A DNA stretch of 29,896 bases from the NCBI GenBank assembly GCA_037176905.1, contig JBBBWG010001215.1, positions 5,767 to 35,662 of the forward strand. The letters are read 5' to 3'. Both the position numbers and the translations under genes were made by a program. Below are positions 21,160 to 29,896 of this stretch, one piece after another; the stretch's first letter is position 1; every line of letters starts with the position of its first letter. The notes under the pieces were generated by a model. The model saw nothing but the letters and a program-made list of their open reading frames with translations, made no database searches and was not told the origin of the DNA. The stretch is from Azolla pinnata. Taxonomy: Eukaryota > Streptophyta > Polypodiopsida > Salviniales > Salviniaceae.

Positions 21160-23265
21160 TCAGCGAGAATCGGGCGTGGACGGATCAAAGACCTCGTCGG
21201 CGATCTCCGAGTTGCCGTGCATCCGGCAGCGGGCGAGCAGAATCCGGGAGCCCACGGAATGCGGGCGGCAGCTCGCGGGCATCGAGCGGAGAACGGAGAG
21301 GGCGTGGAGCAGGAGCCCGGAGCGGGCGAGGGTGTCGGCGAGGCAGCCGTAGTGCTCGAGCGCCGGTTTCACACCGTGGTCGTCGGACATGGAGCGGAAC
21401 AGGCCGCGGGCGGCGTGGACGAGGCCGAGCCGGCCGTAGCACGGGAGGAGCGAGGCGAACGTGGCCGCGTTCGGCTCGAACCCTTCGCCCCGCATGCGGC
21501 AGAAGCAGTTCAAAGCGTTCCGCAGATCGCCGCGCCTGGAGTAGCCGCCGATGAGCGAGGTCCAGGTGGCCAGGTTCCGCCCGGGGAGCTGCTCGAGCAG
21601 CGCCTGCGCGTCTTCCAGCCCCGCGAGGCCCTTCGCGTACATGTCGACGAGGGCGGTGCCGATCGACGGCTCCAGGCGATCGATCCCCTTCTCGGCGGCG
21701 CACGAGTGCACCATCTGCCCCAGATCCGCCGCTGCCGATCCCGGAGCAGAGGAGCAGAAGAAGCCGAGGACGGCGAGGTAAGTCGCCCGGTTCGGCTCCA
21801 CGGCCTCGCTCTGCATCGACGCGAAGATACGGACGGCATCCTCGCCCGATCGCGAGCACGCGCCGATCACAGCCGTCCAAGTCGCGGCATCGCGCGCAGC
21901 GGCAGGAGAGTTGGCAAACACGTGCCGGGCGTCTTCGGAGCAGCTCTGTCGGGCGCAGAGGGAGATGAAGGCGTTGCGAACGAACGTGTTGCTGTCGAGG
22001 CCGTTCTCGGCCGCGTCCGCGAACAGCACCCGGGCTTGCGCCGAAGACGAGCAGGCCTTGAGCAGGCTCGCGAGCGTGGCCGGGCTGGGCACGATCCCCC
22101 GGCCCAGCATCTCGCCGTAGTGCTCGAACGCCTCGCCCGAGAGCCCGAGCCGCGCGAATCCCGACACCATCGAGGTCCACATCACAACGCTCCGAGAGCA
22201 ACATCCTCTTCTTCTGCTTCTGCTTCTGCTTCTGCTGCTGTTGCTGTTGTTGTTGTTGTTGTTGTTGTTGTTCCTCCTGAACACGCCCACGGCATCCGCC
22301 ACATGGCCCAATCTCATGTACATGTCGATCACAGCATTCTGTACAATGCCGGCAGTGCCAGAGCCGGAGCCAGAGCCATGGCCACCACCATCATCATCAT
22401 GATGTTGATGATGGTGATGGTGGTGGTGATGACCATCTCCACCATCATTATCATCATGTTGATGGTGGCGATGGTGGCCATCTCCACGATCGCCACCATC
22501 TCCACGATCGCCATCACCATCTCCACCACCATCACCATCCCCACCATGTCCATCATCACCATCACCACCATCATCATCTTCTTCACCACCGCTGCCACCA
22601 TCATCATCATCATCACCACCACCACCATCGTCATCACCACCACCATCGTCATCACCACCACCATCGTCATGCTCACCATCATCATCATCACCATCACCAT
22701 CACCATCACCATCATCATCATCACCATCACCATCATCATCACCACCATCACCATCATCATCATCACCATCACCATCATCACCATCACCATCATCGTCATC
22801 ATCGTCGTCTCCACCGTCGTGAACTATGTCGCTGTGCAGGAGCTTCCCTGCTTCCGCCGCCTGCTCCTCTGCGCAGGCCTGGAGCGCCGCGACGTAGGCG
22901 TACGCGCAGGGCGCCATGGCGCTCCTCGAGCTGCTGCGCATCCGGAAGTAGAGGTCCATGGCGGCGCGGGCCCGGCCGCAGTCCCTGTGCGCGCGGATGA
23001 TGGCGGCCCATGTGTGCGGATTAGGGTTCCGGGCCCGCGCGAAGGCCTGCTCCGCTTCCCGCAGCTTGCCGCAAGATGCCAGGGCTCTGATGAGATGGGC
23101 GGCGAGGAATGCGTTCCCTTGGAGGCCGTAGCAGGCGAGGAGGAGCTGCGCTCTCCTGGCGATGGCAGGGTCCTGCCTGTGCCTGGCTCGTTGGAGCAGG
23201 AGGTAGATGTCGCTGACACGGATATGGCGCCATGTTCTCCTGTTTCCTTGCTGGTAGCAAAGCAT
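21160..23265 (-). CDS. PLS-class PPR protein with a large D/G/H-rich insert
   Basis: An intronless 701-residue protein, very GC-rich outside the insert. The ATG at 23265 follows an in-frame stop. The basic N-terminus (RRTWRHIR, RARHRQ) suggests mitochondrial or plastid import. PPR motifs before the insert include FLAAHLIRALASCGKLREA and PHTWAAIIRAHRDCGRARAA. After it come VQNAVIDMYMRLGHVADAVG, VVMWTSMVSGFARLGLSGEA, ATWTAVIGACSRSG, GTALVDMYAKGLAGLEDAQA and ATWTSLIGGYSRRGDLRNA: the alternating P, L and S types of organelle RNA-editing factors. The C-terminus reaches an E-type motif (CRPHSVGSRILLARCRMHGN) and stops soon after; no E+ or DYW deaminase domain, so editing would need a partner. Residues 150-303 are D/G/H low complexity and 332-353 are poly-Asn plus Ser/Arg, both in turns between PPR helices. 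The frame stays open across both, so the gene may be functional; its base composition differs clearly from the first PPR gene. Confidence 0.9.
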   Translation of the reverse strand: MLCYQQGNRRTWRHIRVSDIYLLLQRARHRQDPAIARRAQLLLACYGLQGNAFLAAHLIRALASCGKLREAEQAFARARNPNPHTWAAIIRAHRDCGRARAAMDLYFRMRSSSRSAMAPCAYAYVAALQACAEEQAAEAGKLLHSDIVHDGGDDDDDDDGDGDDGDGDDDDGDGGDDDGDGDDDDGDGDGDGDDDDGEHDDGGGDDDGGGDDDGGGGDDDDDGGSGGEEDDDGGDGDDGHGGDGDGGGDGDGDRGDGGDRGDGHHRHHQHDDNDGGDGHHHHHHHHQHHDDDGGGHGSGSGSGTAGIVQNAVIDMYMRLGHVADAVGVFRRNNNNNNNNNSNSSRSRSRSRRRGCCSRSVVMWTSMVSGFARLGLSGEAFEHYGEMLGRGIVPSPATLASLLKACSSSAQARVLFADAAENGLDSNTFVRNAFISLCARQSCSEDARHVFANSPAAARDAATWTAVIGACSRSGEDAVRIFASMQSEAVEPNRATYLAVLGFFCSSAPGSAAADLGQMVHSCAAEKGIDRLEPSIGTALVDMYAKGLAGLEDAQALLEQLPGRNLATWTSLIGGYSRRGDLRNALNCFCRMRGEGFEPNAATFASLLPCYGRLGLVHAARGLFRSMSDDHGVKPALEHYGCLADTLARSGLLLHALSVLRSMPASCRPHSVGSRILLARCRMHGNSEIADEVFDPSTPDSR
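22207..22272. repeat. Second in-frame microsatellite, (AAC)n then (AGC/AGA)n on the coding strand
   Basis: Encodes nine consecutive Asn then SNSSRSRSRSRRR, residues 332-353. It replaces the usual short D-x-M-P-x-R-D turn before the next PPR motif, which resumes with VVMWTSMVSGFARLG. Confidence 0.95.
22357..22818. repeat. In-frame (GATGGT/GATGAT)-type microsatellite inside the PPR gene
   Basis: About 462 bp of interrupted ATC/ACC triplets on the plus strand. On the coding strand they are GAT, GGT and CAT codons: Asp/Gly for residues 150 to about 262, a His-rich part (about 263-289) and a Gly-Ser tail (to 303). The opposite strand gives a Met/Ile/Thr-rich open frame that is only a shadow. Confidence 0.95.
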
Positions 23266-23519
23266 ATCCTTCCATCAAAGGGGGGGAAAGCAGATAGATC
23301 TTCTACGACTTCTTCTTCTTCAAGGAGCTGCTGCTGCTCGTCTGATGCAGATCCAGCAGATCAGACCAGTTTTTCTGTCTTTCTGATGATGAAGGAAGCA
23401 CCATGGAACATTCACAAGCACCATGGAAGCTCCAGGTATGCATACATACATACATACATAGCTGGAATTCATGCCCCCGGATCCAGCCCAAGTCAAGTCA
23501 GAATCCGTGTCTCATGTTT

Positions 23520-23830
23520 AGAGAATCAGATTCGACACATTTCAGAGATTTCCTGTTCCAAGGCATAATAAGGTTTTTCACATGTGGTTTTGCTTCCTCA
23601 AAGTGCTTCCAATGATCAGAAAAACAAAACGCAGGCCAGAATTGAAGCAGAATGAGGTTTTCTGCAGGTAGTTTTACACAATCAGACTCGACACATGCAC
23701 GTTCATTGCACATTTCAGAGATTTCCCCGGGCGTGTTTTCTATGAGCCGAAGATTTCCGCATGTACTTTTACTTCCTCAAAGTCCTTCAACTGATGAGAA
23801 AAACAAAATGCAGACCGGAGCATTGGTTTG
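23520..23830. repeat. Diverged tandem duplication, period about 155-175 bp
   Basis: The blocks CAGATTCGACACATTTCAGAG, CTTCCTCAAAGTGCTTCCAA and AGAAAAACAAAACGCAGGCC (from about 23527) recur from about 23682 as CAGACTCGACACATG, CTTCCTCAAAGTCCTTCAAC and AGAAAAACAAAATGCAGACC. An extra piece in copy two changes the period along its length. Confidence 0.8.
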
Positions 23831-24230
23831 ATCCTTGTTGCTCAAGGAAAGATCGCATATTTTGCAAATAAGATCGAATTCGATCACTGCTGCTCTTCAT
23901 GTAATCCACATGATCTTGAGCACAAAATGCTGTTTTCCACAGCATCTACTCAATTTTGCTTCAAATGCTTTCTTCAACATGACCCCAAGGGGAGGGGGGC
24001 CTTTGATGCACACAGATTACATAGGCACAGATCTGCCCATTCTGCAAAAAACTCAATTGAGCTTGAGATTTTCTTTTTCCATTATGAATAATTTACAAAT
24101 GGTATCCGATCGGCATTCTAACCTTGAGGCAATCAACCTTCTGTGATCATCTACAAAACCTGTTGACTCTATTATTGAAGGCTTCCTTTTCCTGAACCTG
24201 ATGAACACTTTCCTTCTGATACACCTCCAT

Positions 24231-24285
24231 ACACACACACACACATACACATATACATATCTGTATATATGTATATGCTACGCCG
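24231..24285. repeat. Alternating purine-pyrimidine (CA)n/(TA)n tract
   Basis: About 50 bp of almost uninterrupted CA, TA and TG steps. Such tracts can adopt Z-form DNA. A similar shorter one lies near 28160-28190. Confidence 0.85.
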
Positions 24286-24529
24286 ATCTCAAGTTATGCC
24301 TCAAGAAACTTATGTTTGCTGGATGTATTGAGTAATATGTGTTCAGTTTCATGTGAAGGTCTTTTTTGTTTTTCAACTTTACCTGGAATCGCACGTGGCT
24401 GCAACGTACTTAAATCGTATATGTTTGCACCCGTTTCATAATTTACAATACAGCTTGCTTAATTAATGACTTAAATGGTGGTGAAATTTCGGGGGGACAG
24501 CTTAAAAGGGAATGGTAACAACAGACCAA

Positions 24530-27500
24530 TCAGTAACTGTCCTCGTTTGTTTCTGGCCTTCGTAGATAATACTGGAAGCAGTTTGACATAACCTGTTAAC
24601 ATAAACTGTATGTTTAGTACACAGCTTGAAAGCCTCAAGAAACCCTACAAAAACTAAACAAACACACAAGTAGATGTGGAAGCATTGCATTGCATGCACA
24701 CATACATGTATGTGCCTGCCTATTTATATCAGTGCATGTATACCGGTGTGTATGCGTGCATGTGCATTAGGCATATATTCATTTGTATTTTATCTTTACA
24801 TAGATATATCACCTGCTTCATGGGTGGGGTAAGTGCTGCTCCTCGGTAATTTACATGAAATTTGGCCTTCGCGACTAACCCCTTTTTTCCAATCACAGGA
24901 GAACAACATATACAAGCACAAGCATTAGAGAGCCACAAAATAGCATCCCACCCATACCATTTCCACAGTTGTTTTAAACATACCTCGGTATCAAATTCAC
25001 CCGATTCAAAAATGATATTTACATCTGCAATGACCTTAACTATATCCCGCAGCAACCCCGGCCGATCAGCTGTCTCGATATATAGCAAGCTGTCATGTCA
25101 AAACAAACCAAAAGTTAAGACAAAAGTTCTACAGCACAACACATTTTCAATGCTCATTGATGATGTAACTGGGACTCGAGATATTCAATTTAGCTTCACG
25201 ATGCGATGAAAAATAGGGTCGCTAACTTTGCAATATGATTCAAAGACGGTCACTAACTTCACAAAATTATAGAGCACAATAAATATTTCAATGTTTATTG
25301 ATGATGTAACTGGGATTCAAGGTGTTTGATTTAGCTTTACAATGTGACAAAAAGAGGGTCACTAGTCACACAGTAACTTAAAATATGTAAACAGCCAATG
25401 CTCCTTAGCAATTACAAATAAGGGGATACCTTCGATTTGGCCCTTCGTCGGTTATACGGATACGTGTGGCAATATCTACATCCAGCTACATGAAACCAAT
25501 AAACACATTACACAGACACCATTATAAATTTCCATACCAAATGGCAATAACATCTTGACAGGGGGCACATCTCATACTGAGCTCTATGACTTTGCTGGCC
25601 TATTATTTGTGCTGAAGGATATAGTTTAAAATCTTTGATATGACAAACGTTTGCACAATATTATATGATTTTCATAAGTGCACAAGGCTCCATGCTTTTT
25701 ACCATCATTAATGTCCGTTCACATAGTGTCCGCATTTTCATCTTACAAAATATTTCGTTAATTTTTTGTGCCTGTAAATCATGCATGTTACACACCTTGG
25801 CTGGTGCCTTTATACCGAAGGCGTTACCCATTGCAAGCAATGCGCTTGATTCCTGGATCAAACAGACATACATAAGGCCGAGCTATCACACATGCATATA
25901 CACAGATGTATAAGGCAATCAGTCCTAACTATTCTATCTATGTGTGTGTGTGCATAAACACATGAAAGTGAATAGAACCATTAGAATTGATCCACATACA
26001 GGATGGAACTCAATCATATTACTAATTATTGTGAGCCTTATTGCTTCTAGCAGCTCTGGATCTTCAATCTTCCGTCCCGTATCTCTGCAAAATTCAACAA
26101 ACATCATTGAGATAACATGGCACTAGTGAAATAAGTTTGAAATAAGATAACAAGGCAAAATTGAAAAGAAATGAAATAAATACATACACCCGGGTAATGG
26201 CAAATCGTTTCTTTGTTATGGCACCTTCAACAGAGATTCTACTCTTCACAACATTTAAACCCAAATTTTTCAGTGCCAGCATCTGTATACATCATTCCGC
26301 CACCTTGAATTCAGGTTCTGAGAAAGTGTATATACAACTGAAAAAATGGTTTTCATGCACAATATGTTCATTACTTTTTGGAATAGTGTAGGCATAAACT
26401 ATTAAGTCCGAAATTCCAGAGGAAAAGCCACGAACCTCTGCATATTTACCAGACCACCTCTTGGTAGTACTACCAATCAACTACGGTGTAAGATAATCTC
26501 ACAACTTTTGAGAAGTTCTAGTAGGTGTGATCTGGTAAAATGTTCGAGGTGAAGAAGCATTAAATATCTGAAAATTTTGGAACCTCGTATTGTATTCCAT
26601 TCATCTTAAGTGGCTACTAGATCTGATTGCGGAATCCAAGAGAAAACCAAAAACCAACCCTACAAAACTGAGTAAGAACATTACAGTATCAAGAAGAGCA
26701 CCAAGACGATCCCCAAAGCTGATCTCGACTACAGTAGCATCAGGATCAGATTCTTGATCAATAATCACGACCGGTGTGGGGAGATTTTCTTCCTGTAAAA
26801 CAGCATTTTATACACTAAACCCAAAATGTTGCACATCAAACAATGGCATAATGATTTGTTCAATCATTACCTCCACTGCTGGTTCATTAACACCCACTGT
26901 ATCACCCACAGCTTCACAAGAAACTCTACTTCAAAACAAAGAGACCGGAATCAGTTAACTTAACACAACCAAACCTTTAGTCAAGAGCTGTACATGCAGA
27001 AAAACATCTCCTAGTGTAACGCAATGTAGAGCACTATGGCGATCTAAGGAAAGAGTCAGGTTTGTTCCATACAGCGATTCCAAAGATGACTTCCTTGAGA
27101 CATGTATTTATTGAATAATAGCATAGGAAAGCACTAATGTATGTACAAAACATAACAAAAAAGCCACTAGGGAAAGCGCCATTCTGAGCTTTACCTTAAA
27201 AAATGCATCAGCAAGAGATACCACTGAAAGTATATACTTAGTACACAGGATAAACAATCATTCATGCATGTCAGGAATCAACCAAGTTTCAGAGACTACA
27301 AATTTCAGTGAGAATCTGATCATAAAGATGAACAAAGAAAAAACAATGGTTGATTCCAAGGCATACGATATGATTCCTAATGAAAGCAAAAACATGACCC
27401 ATAATGGGTTCATAAGCACACAATATGATCCAGCAAAAGAAAACAGAAGTAAGCCACACAATGGGTCAAGATAGTATGGACTTAACAATAGAAAACAACC

Positions 27501-28484
27501 GATCAGTCACACATGATTTATTTATAGACAAAGGAAGACCCATGGTTAACCCACAGGCATATGATATGATGATTTCAAGGAAAAGGGAAAGGACCAGATG
27601 ATATATCCATAGGCATGTGATACGATCGAGCAATAGAAAATCGATAAGGCAAATGACAGCTTAATACACATATCATGTGAATCGACATTAGAAAACCCTC
27701 AATAAACATGAGGGGTCCTAATGATCCACCAATAGAAAACAGCCCGTCATTGGTTCAAGTGACCTCGCAAAATCGAAACAAGAACGACTCTTGAATGGAG
27801 ATCAGTTTATATGATCCAACAAAAAGAAACTGAATCTTCAGATTCGTATGAGCCAACAGTGACCCAGAATGGGATCATAGGATCAAGAAATAGGAATAAA
27901 GAGATGGCTGATCCGGCTATTGTTGAATTGCCCATTTCTGTTTACAAAGCTTGGCCATTATTTCACCCCAAGGTAATGAATTGTTCATTCTTTGCTACAA
28001 TGGAGTATCTAATCTTGCCAACAACCCAAACCAGCTGCATATCAATGTGCGGCCTGGCTAATCGTTTCAGGATCAAAATGAAGTATGAGTTTCCATCAGC
28101 AGTCAATGAGGCCCAAAAGAAACAGTTTTGGAACCAATGAGCTATCTGCATAGATGCAAATATGTATACATATACATACACACACATAAACATTTTATAT
28201 GCGTAAGTTGTATGGGCATGGAGCTAAAGCAGAATGAAGAAGAACATAGCCATTGTCTAGATGCTCTTCAATGGAGTGGCACAGGTATAGGAGGATAAAT
28301 CTACATACCTGAGACATTTCCCTTTGCCACCATGAGGAAGAAGACCGAGGGCGATTCTTCGCCCTGGGATCGAGGCTTTGAGAAATGGCCGAGCGGAGAG
28401 CGATGGGAGCATCAGAGCAGCATTGGGGACGCAAACGGCGGTCTCCATGAGGCCAGGAAGAGGGGTCATGGAGGATGCCATCAT
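24530..28484 (-). CDS. ACR12: ACT-domain repeat protein, ACR11/ACR12 type, plastid, ten exons
   Basis: Exons (minus): 28484-28309, 26925-26871, 26792-26685, 26282-26188, 26084-26000, 25852-25796, 25485-25430, 25089-24984, 24881-24813, 24592-24530; 870 nt, 289 residues, the normal family length (about 290-300). Residues 1 to about 60 are Ser/Arg/Lys-bearing and poor in acidic residues, a plastid transit peptide. A conserved [20 protein letters not shown] leads into ACT domain 1 (about 96-165; [20 protein letters not shown]). ACT domain 2 is about 211-280: [20 protein letters not shown], then [13 protein letters not shown] domains bind amino acids; Arabidopsis ACR11 is tied to plastid glutamine synthetase/GOGAT regulation. 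The [17 protein letters not shown] segment and the [10 protein letters not shown] end look closer to ACR12 as I recall it, hence the symbol; ACR11 is the alternative. The first of two adjacent ATGs (28484) was taken as start. All ten exons join in phase. Confidence 0.92.
25126..25370. repeat. Diverged ~140-bp tandem duplication in an ACR gene intron
   Basis: Within the intron 25090-25429, TTGATGATGTAACTGGGACT at about 25157 recurs as TTGATGATGTAACTGGGATT at about 25297. The flanks also match (AGCACAAC...TTTCAATG, TTTAGCTTCACGATG versus TTTAGCTTTACAATG, AGGGTCGCTAAC versus AGGGTCACTAGT). Confidence 0.88.
26926..28308 (-). other. Intron 1 of the ACR gene, with degenerate internal repeats
   Basis: 1,383 bp separating the transit-peptide exon from the mature protein. 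From about 27340 to 27830 the motif (A/C)ATATGAT(C/A) and CAATAGAAAAC recur at irregular spacing (near 27360, 27422, 27558, 27620, 27732, 27810), suggesting a decayed tandem array. Two plus-strand open frames here (27268-27474 and 27811-28140) match no family I know and probably follow from it. Confidence 0.65.
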
Positions 28485-29039
28485 ACAACACAAATCAAGG
28501 TACCAAAAATCCCCGTGCCCAAGAGAAGGGATCTGATTCTTGATCAAATAAGCAGAGATGGGGGGGCTTTCTCTGGTGCTACAAGAAGCAGGGGAGAGCC
28601 ATGGAAGCTCGAGATTCTTGTGGCAGGGGTGAAATACGACTGGCTGCGGTTAGAGCTGGATGCCTTTTGGCATCGCCCAAATCTATGGCCCTGTTCTTTC
28701 CTCTCTTTATATCTTCTGCTTGCTGCTGTCGGCTCCAGAGGCGCTGCTTCTGCTTCTGCTGCTGCTTCTGCTTCTGCTTCTGCTGCTCCTCCTCCTCCTC
28801 CTCTTTTCTGTTGTCTTCTGCCCTGCGATTTGTCAGGCGCGGGGAGAGAAAGAAGAGATATTTTGGGGAGAAGGGAGACCTTCATCGGGGGAGAACAACC
28901 TTATCTGCTGCAGAGCCAAGGCAGCCGTGTCTTCTTCTGCGCAAGGAAGGAAGGGAGATATGTCTCTCTGTCTTTGTCTTGTCTGTAAAGACACGAGGCC
29001 ATTCTCTCTCTCTCTCTCTCTCTCTCTCATGGAAGTCCA
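28485..29039 (-). promoter_or_regulatory. Upstream region of the ACR gene
   Basis: 555 bp between the ACR start and the telomere-like array; expected to hold promoter and 5' UTR. It contains a GCTTCT/GCT/CCT microsatellite (about 28744-28805) and a perfect (TC)12-13 tract (29003-29028). On the ACR sense strand these are purine-rich (GA)n. Long open frames on the plus strand here are low complexity. Confidence 0.6.
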
Positions 29040-29740
29040 ACTCTCCAGATTAGGGTTTCGGGTTAGGGATGGAGATTAGGGTTTTGGGTTAGGGATGGAG
29101 ATTAGGGTTTCGGGCTAGGGATGGAGATTAGGGTTTTGGGTTAGGGATGGAAATTAGGGTTTCGGGCTAGGGATGGAGATTAGGGTTTAGGGCTATGGAT
29201 GGAGATTAGGATTTAGGGTTTGGGATGGAGATTAGGGTTTAGGGTTTAGGGTTAGGGATGGAGATCAGGGTTTAGGGTTAGGGATGGAGATCAGGGTTTA
29301 GGTTTTGGGATGGAGATCATGGATGGAGATCAGGGTTTAGGGCTAGGGATGGAGATCATGGTTTAGGGTTTAGGGTTAGGGATGGAGATCAGGGTTTATG
29401 GTTAGGGATGGAGATCAGGGTTTAGGGTTAGGGATGGAGATCATGGCTTAGGGTTAGGGATGGAGATCAGGGCTTAGGGTTAGGGATGGAGATCAGGGTT
29501 TAGGGTTAGGGATAGAGATTATGGTTTAGGGTTAGGGATGGAGATCAGGGTTTAGGGTTTGGGTTTAGGTTTAGGGTTAGGGTTAAGGGTTTGGGATCGA
29601 GGGTTGGGGTTTTTAGGGTCAAGGTTGCAGATTAGGGTTTAGGGTTTGGGATTACGGGTGTAGATTAGGGTTTAAGGTTTGGGTTCAAGGGTTGGGGGTT
29701 TAGGGTCAACGGTGCAAATTAGGGTTTACAGTTTGGGCAT
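29040..29740. repeat. ~26-bp minisatellite with TTTAGGG motifs
   Basis: More than twenty copies of GATCAGGGTTTAGGGTTAGG followed by GATGGA, 26 bp in its commonest form, with variants GATTAGGGTTTCGGGCTAGG and GATTAGGGTTTTGGG on the left side. From about 29540 it decays into irregular TTTAGGGTT, TTTGGGAT and AAGGGTTTGGG pieces. The plus strand is G-rich, so it reads AAACCCTAA in the transcription direction of the ACR gene. Confidence 0.95.
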
Positions 29741-29896
29741 TACCCGTAGTGAACAAAGCTATAAGGCTACTTCAAATGGCTTAAGGGTAAGATAAGTGGA
29801 AAAAAAAACGATTATCTTAAGACTGAGACAAACCAATATGGTCACTAAACAGGTGTGTGTACACACGTCTAGTGGTCAAGGAGCCCCAGACGTTTG
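29741..29896. other. Unannotated right end
   Basis: No gene or repeat recognised except a short GTGTGTGTACACAC palindrome near 29853-29866. Confidence 0.5.

Larger units (their letters stand above)
23266..24529. other. Intergenic: promoter side of the second PPR gene, 3' flank of the ACR gene
   Basis: 1.26 kb. Contains TTC and GCT triplet runs (about 23308-23338), a (CATA)n run (about 23440-23460), a diverged tandem duplication, a G-rich run near 23990, and a CA/TA alternating stretch (about 24231-24285). No gene recognised. Confidence 0.65.

Noticed and set aside
22329-22814. A Met/Val-rich minus-strand frame of 161 codons
   Set aside because: A frame shadow of the GAT/GGT microsatellite in the PPR gene.
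20917-23568. An 883-codon plus-strand open frame
   Set aside because: It lies antisense to the second PPR gene. High GC of that gene removes stops on the other strand; the translation is Arg/Glu/Ala-rich with a Thr/Ile run from the microsatellite and shows no domain.
27811-28140. 109-codon plus-strand frame in ACR intron 1
   Set aside because: No family recognised, no repeats of codon pattern, partly overlaps the decayed repeat field.
28332-29079. Plus-strand frames of 139-218 codons upstream of the ACR gene
   Set aside because: Mostly translations of GCTTCT, CTC and TC runs and antisense to the ACR first exon.
1-29896. Telomere-like repeats at both window edges as real chromosome ends
   Set aside because: The units are 42-bp and 26-bp minisatellites with only embedded telomeric motifs, and ordinary sequence follows the right array, so these are interstitial.

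Overview
The window reads as nuclear DNA of a land plant, most likely a seed plant. It carries two pentatricopeptide-repeat (PPR) genes, a plant-type universal stress protein gene, a PH-RhoGAP gene of the REN1/PHGAP family and a plastid-type ACT-repeat (ACR) gene. Introns are mostly GT-AG, there is a nuclear-type tRNA-Thr gene, and AAACCCT/TTTAGGG plant-telomere-like repeats recur. I cannot name the species. Exon structures were built by hand from the sequence: every junction was chosen so that the phase closes and the protein matches the family as I remember it. No alignment was run.

Layout, left to right. 1-520: 42-bp minisatellite with telomere-like motifs. 1201-3057 (+): intronless P-class PPR gene. 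3058-4360: intergenic, with a nearly perfect 65-bp tandem duplication. 4361-6664 (-): four-exon USP-domain gene whose last intron holds a ~48-bp repeat array that starts at its splice donor. 7833-18009 (-): 23-exon PH-RhoGAP gene, 885 codons. 18010-20412: promoter-like, repeat-rich flank with telomere-like motifs. 20413-20484 (+): tRNA-Thr(TGT), whose 3' end is copied in a tandem duplication. 21160-23265 (-): GC-rich intronless PLS-class PPR gene carrying an in-frame D/G/H-rich microsatellite insert of about 154 residues. 24530-28484 (-): ten-exon ACR11/ACR12-type ACT-domain gene, 289 codons, with a plastid transit peptide. 29040-29740: ~26-bp minisatellite with telomere-like motifs.

The genes are not a cluster with one job: organelle RNA processing (both PPRs), ROP GTPase signalling (PH-RhoGAP), stress or nucleotide sensing (USP) and plastid amino-acid/nitrogen regulation (ACR) simply sit side by side. 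I saw no transposon coding sequence, no viral fossil and no CRISPR-like array. What stands out is heavy local tandem duplication in noncoding DNA, telomere-like arrays placed 5' of three genes in the same orientation relative to transcription, and the microsatellite expansion inside the second PPR gene. I found no undescribed multi-gene system.
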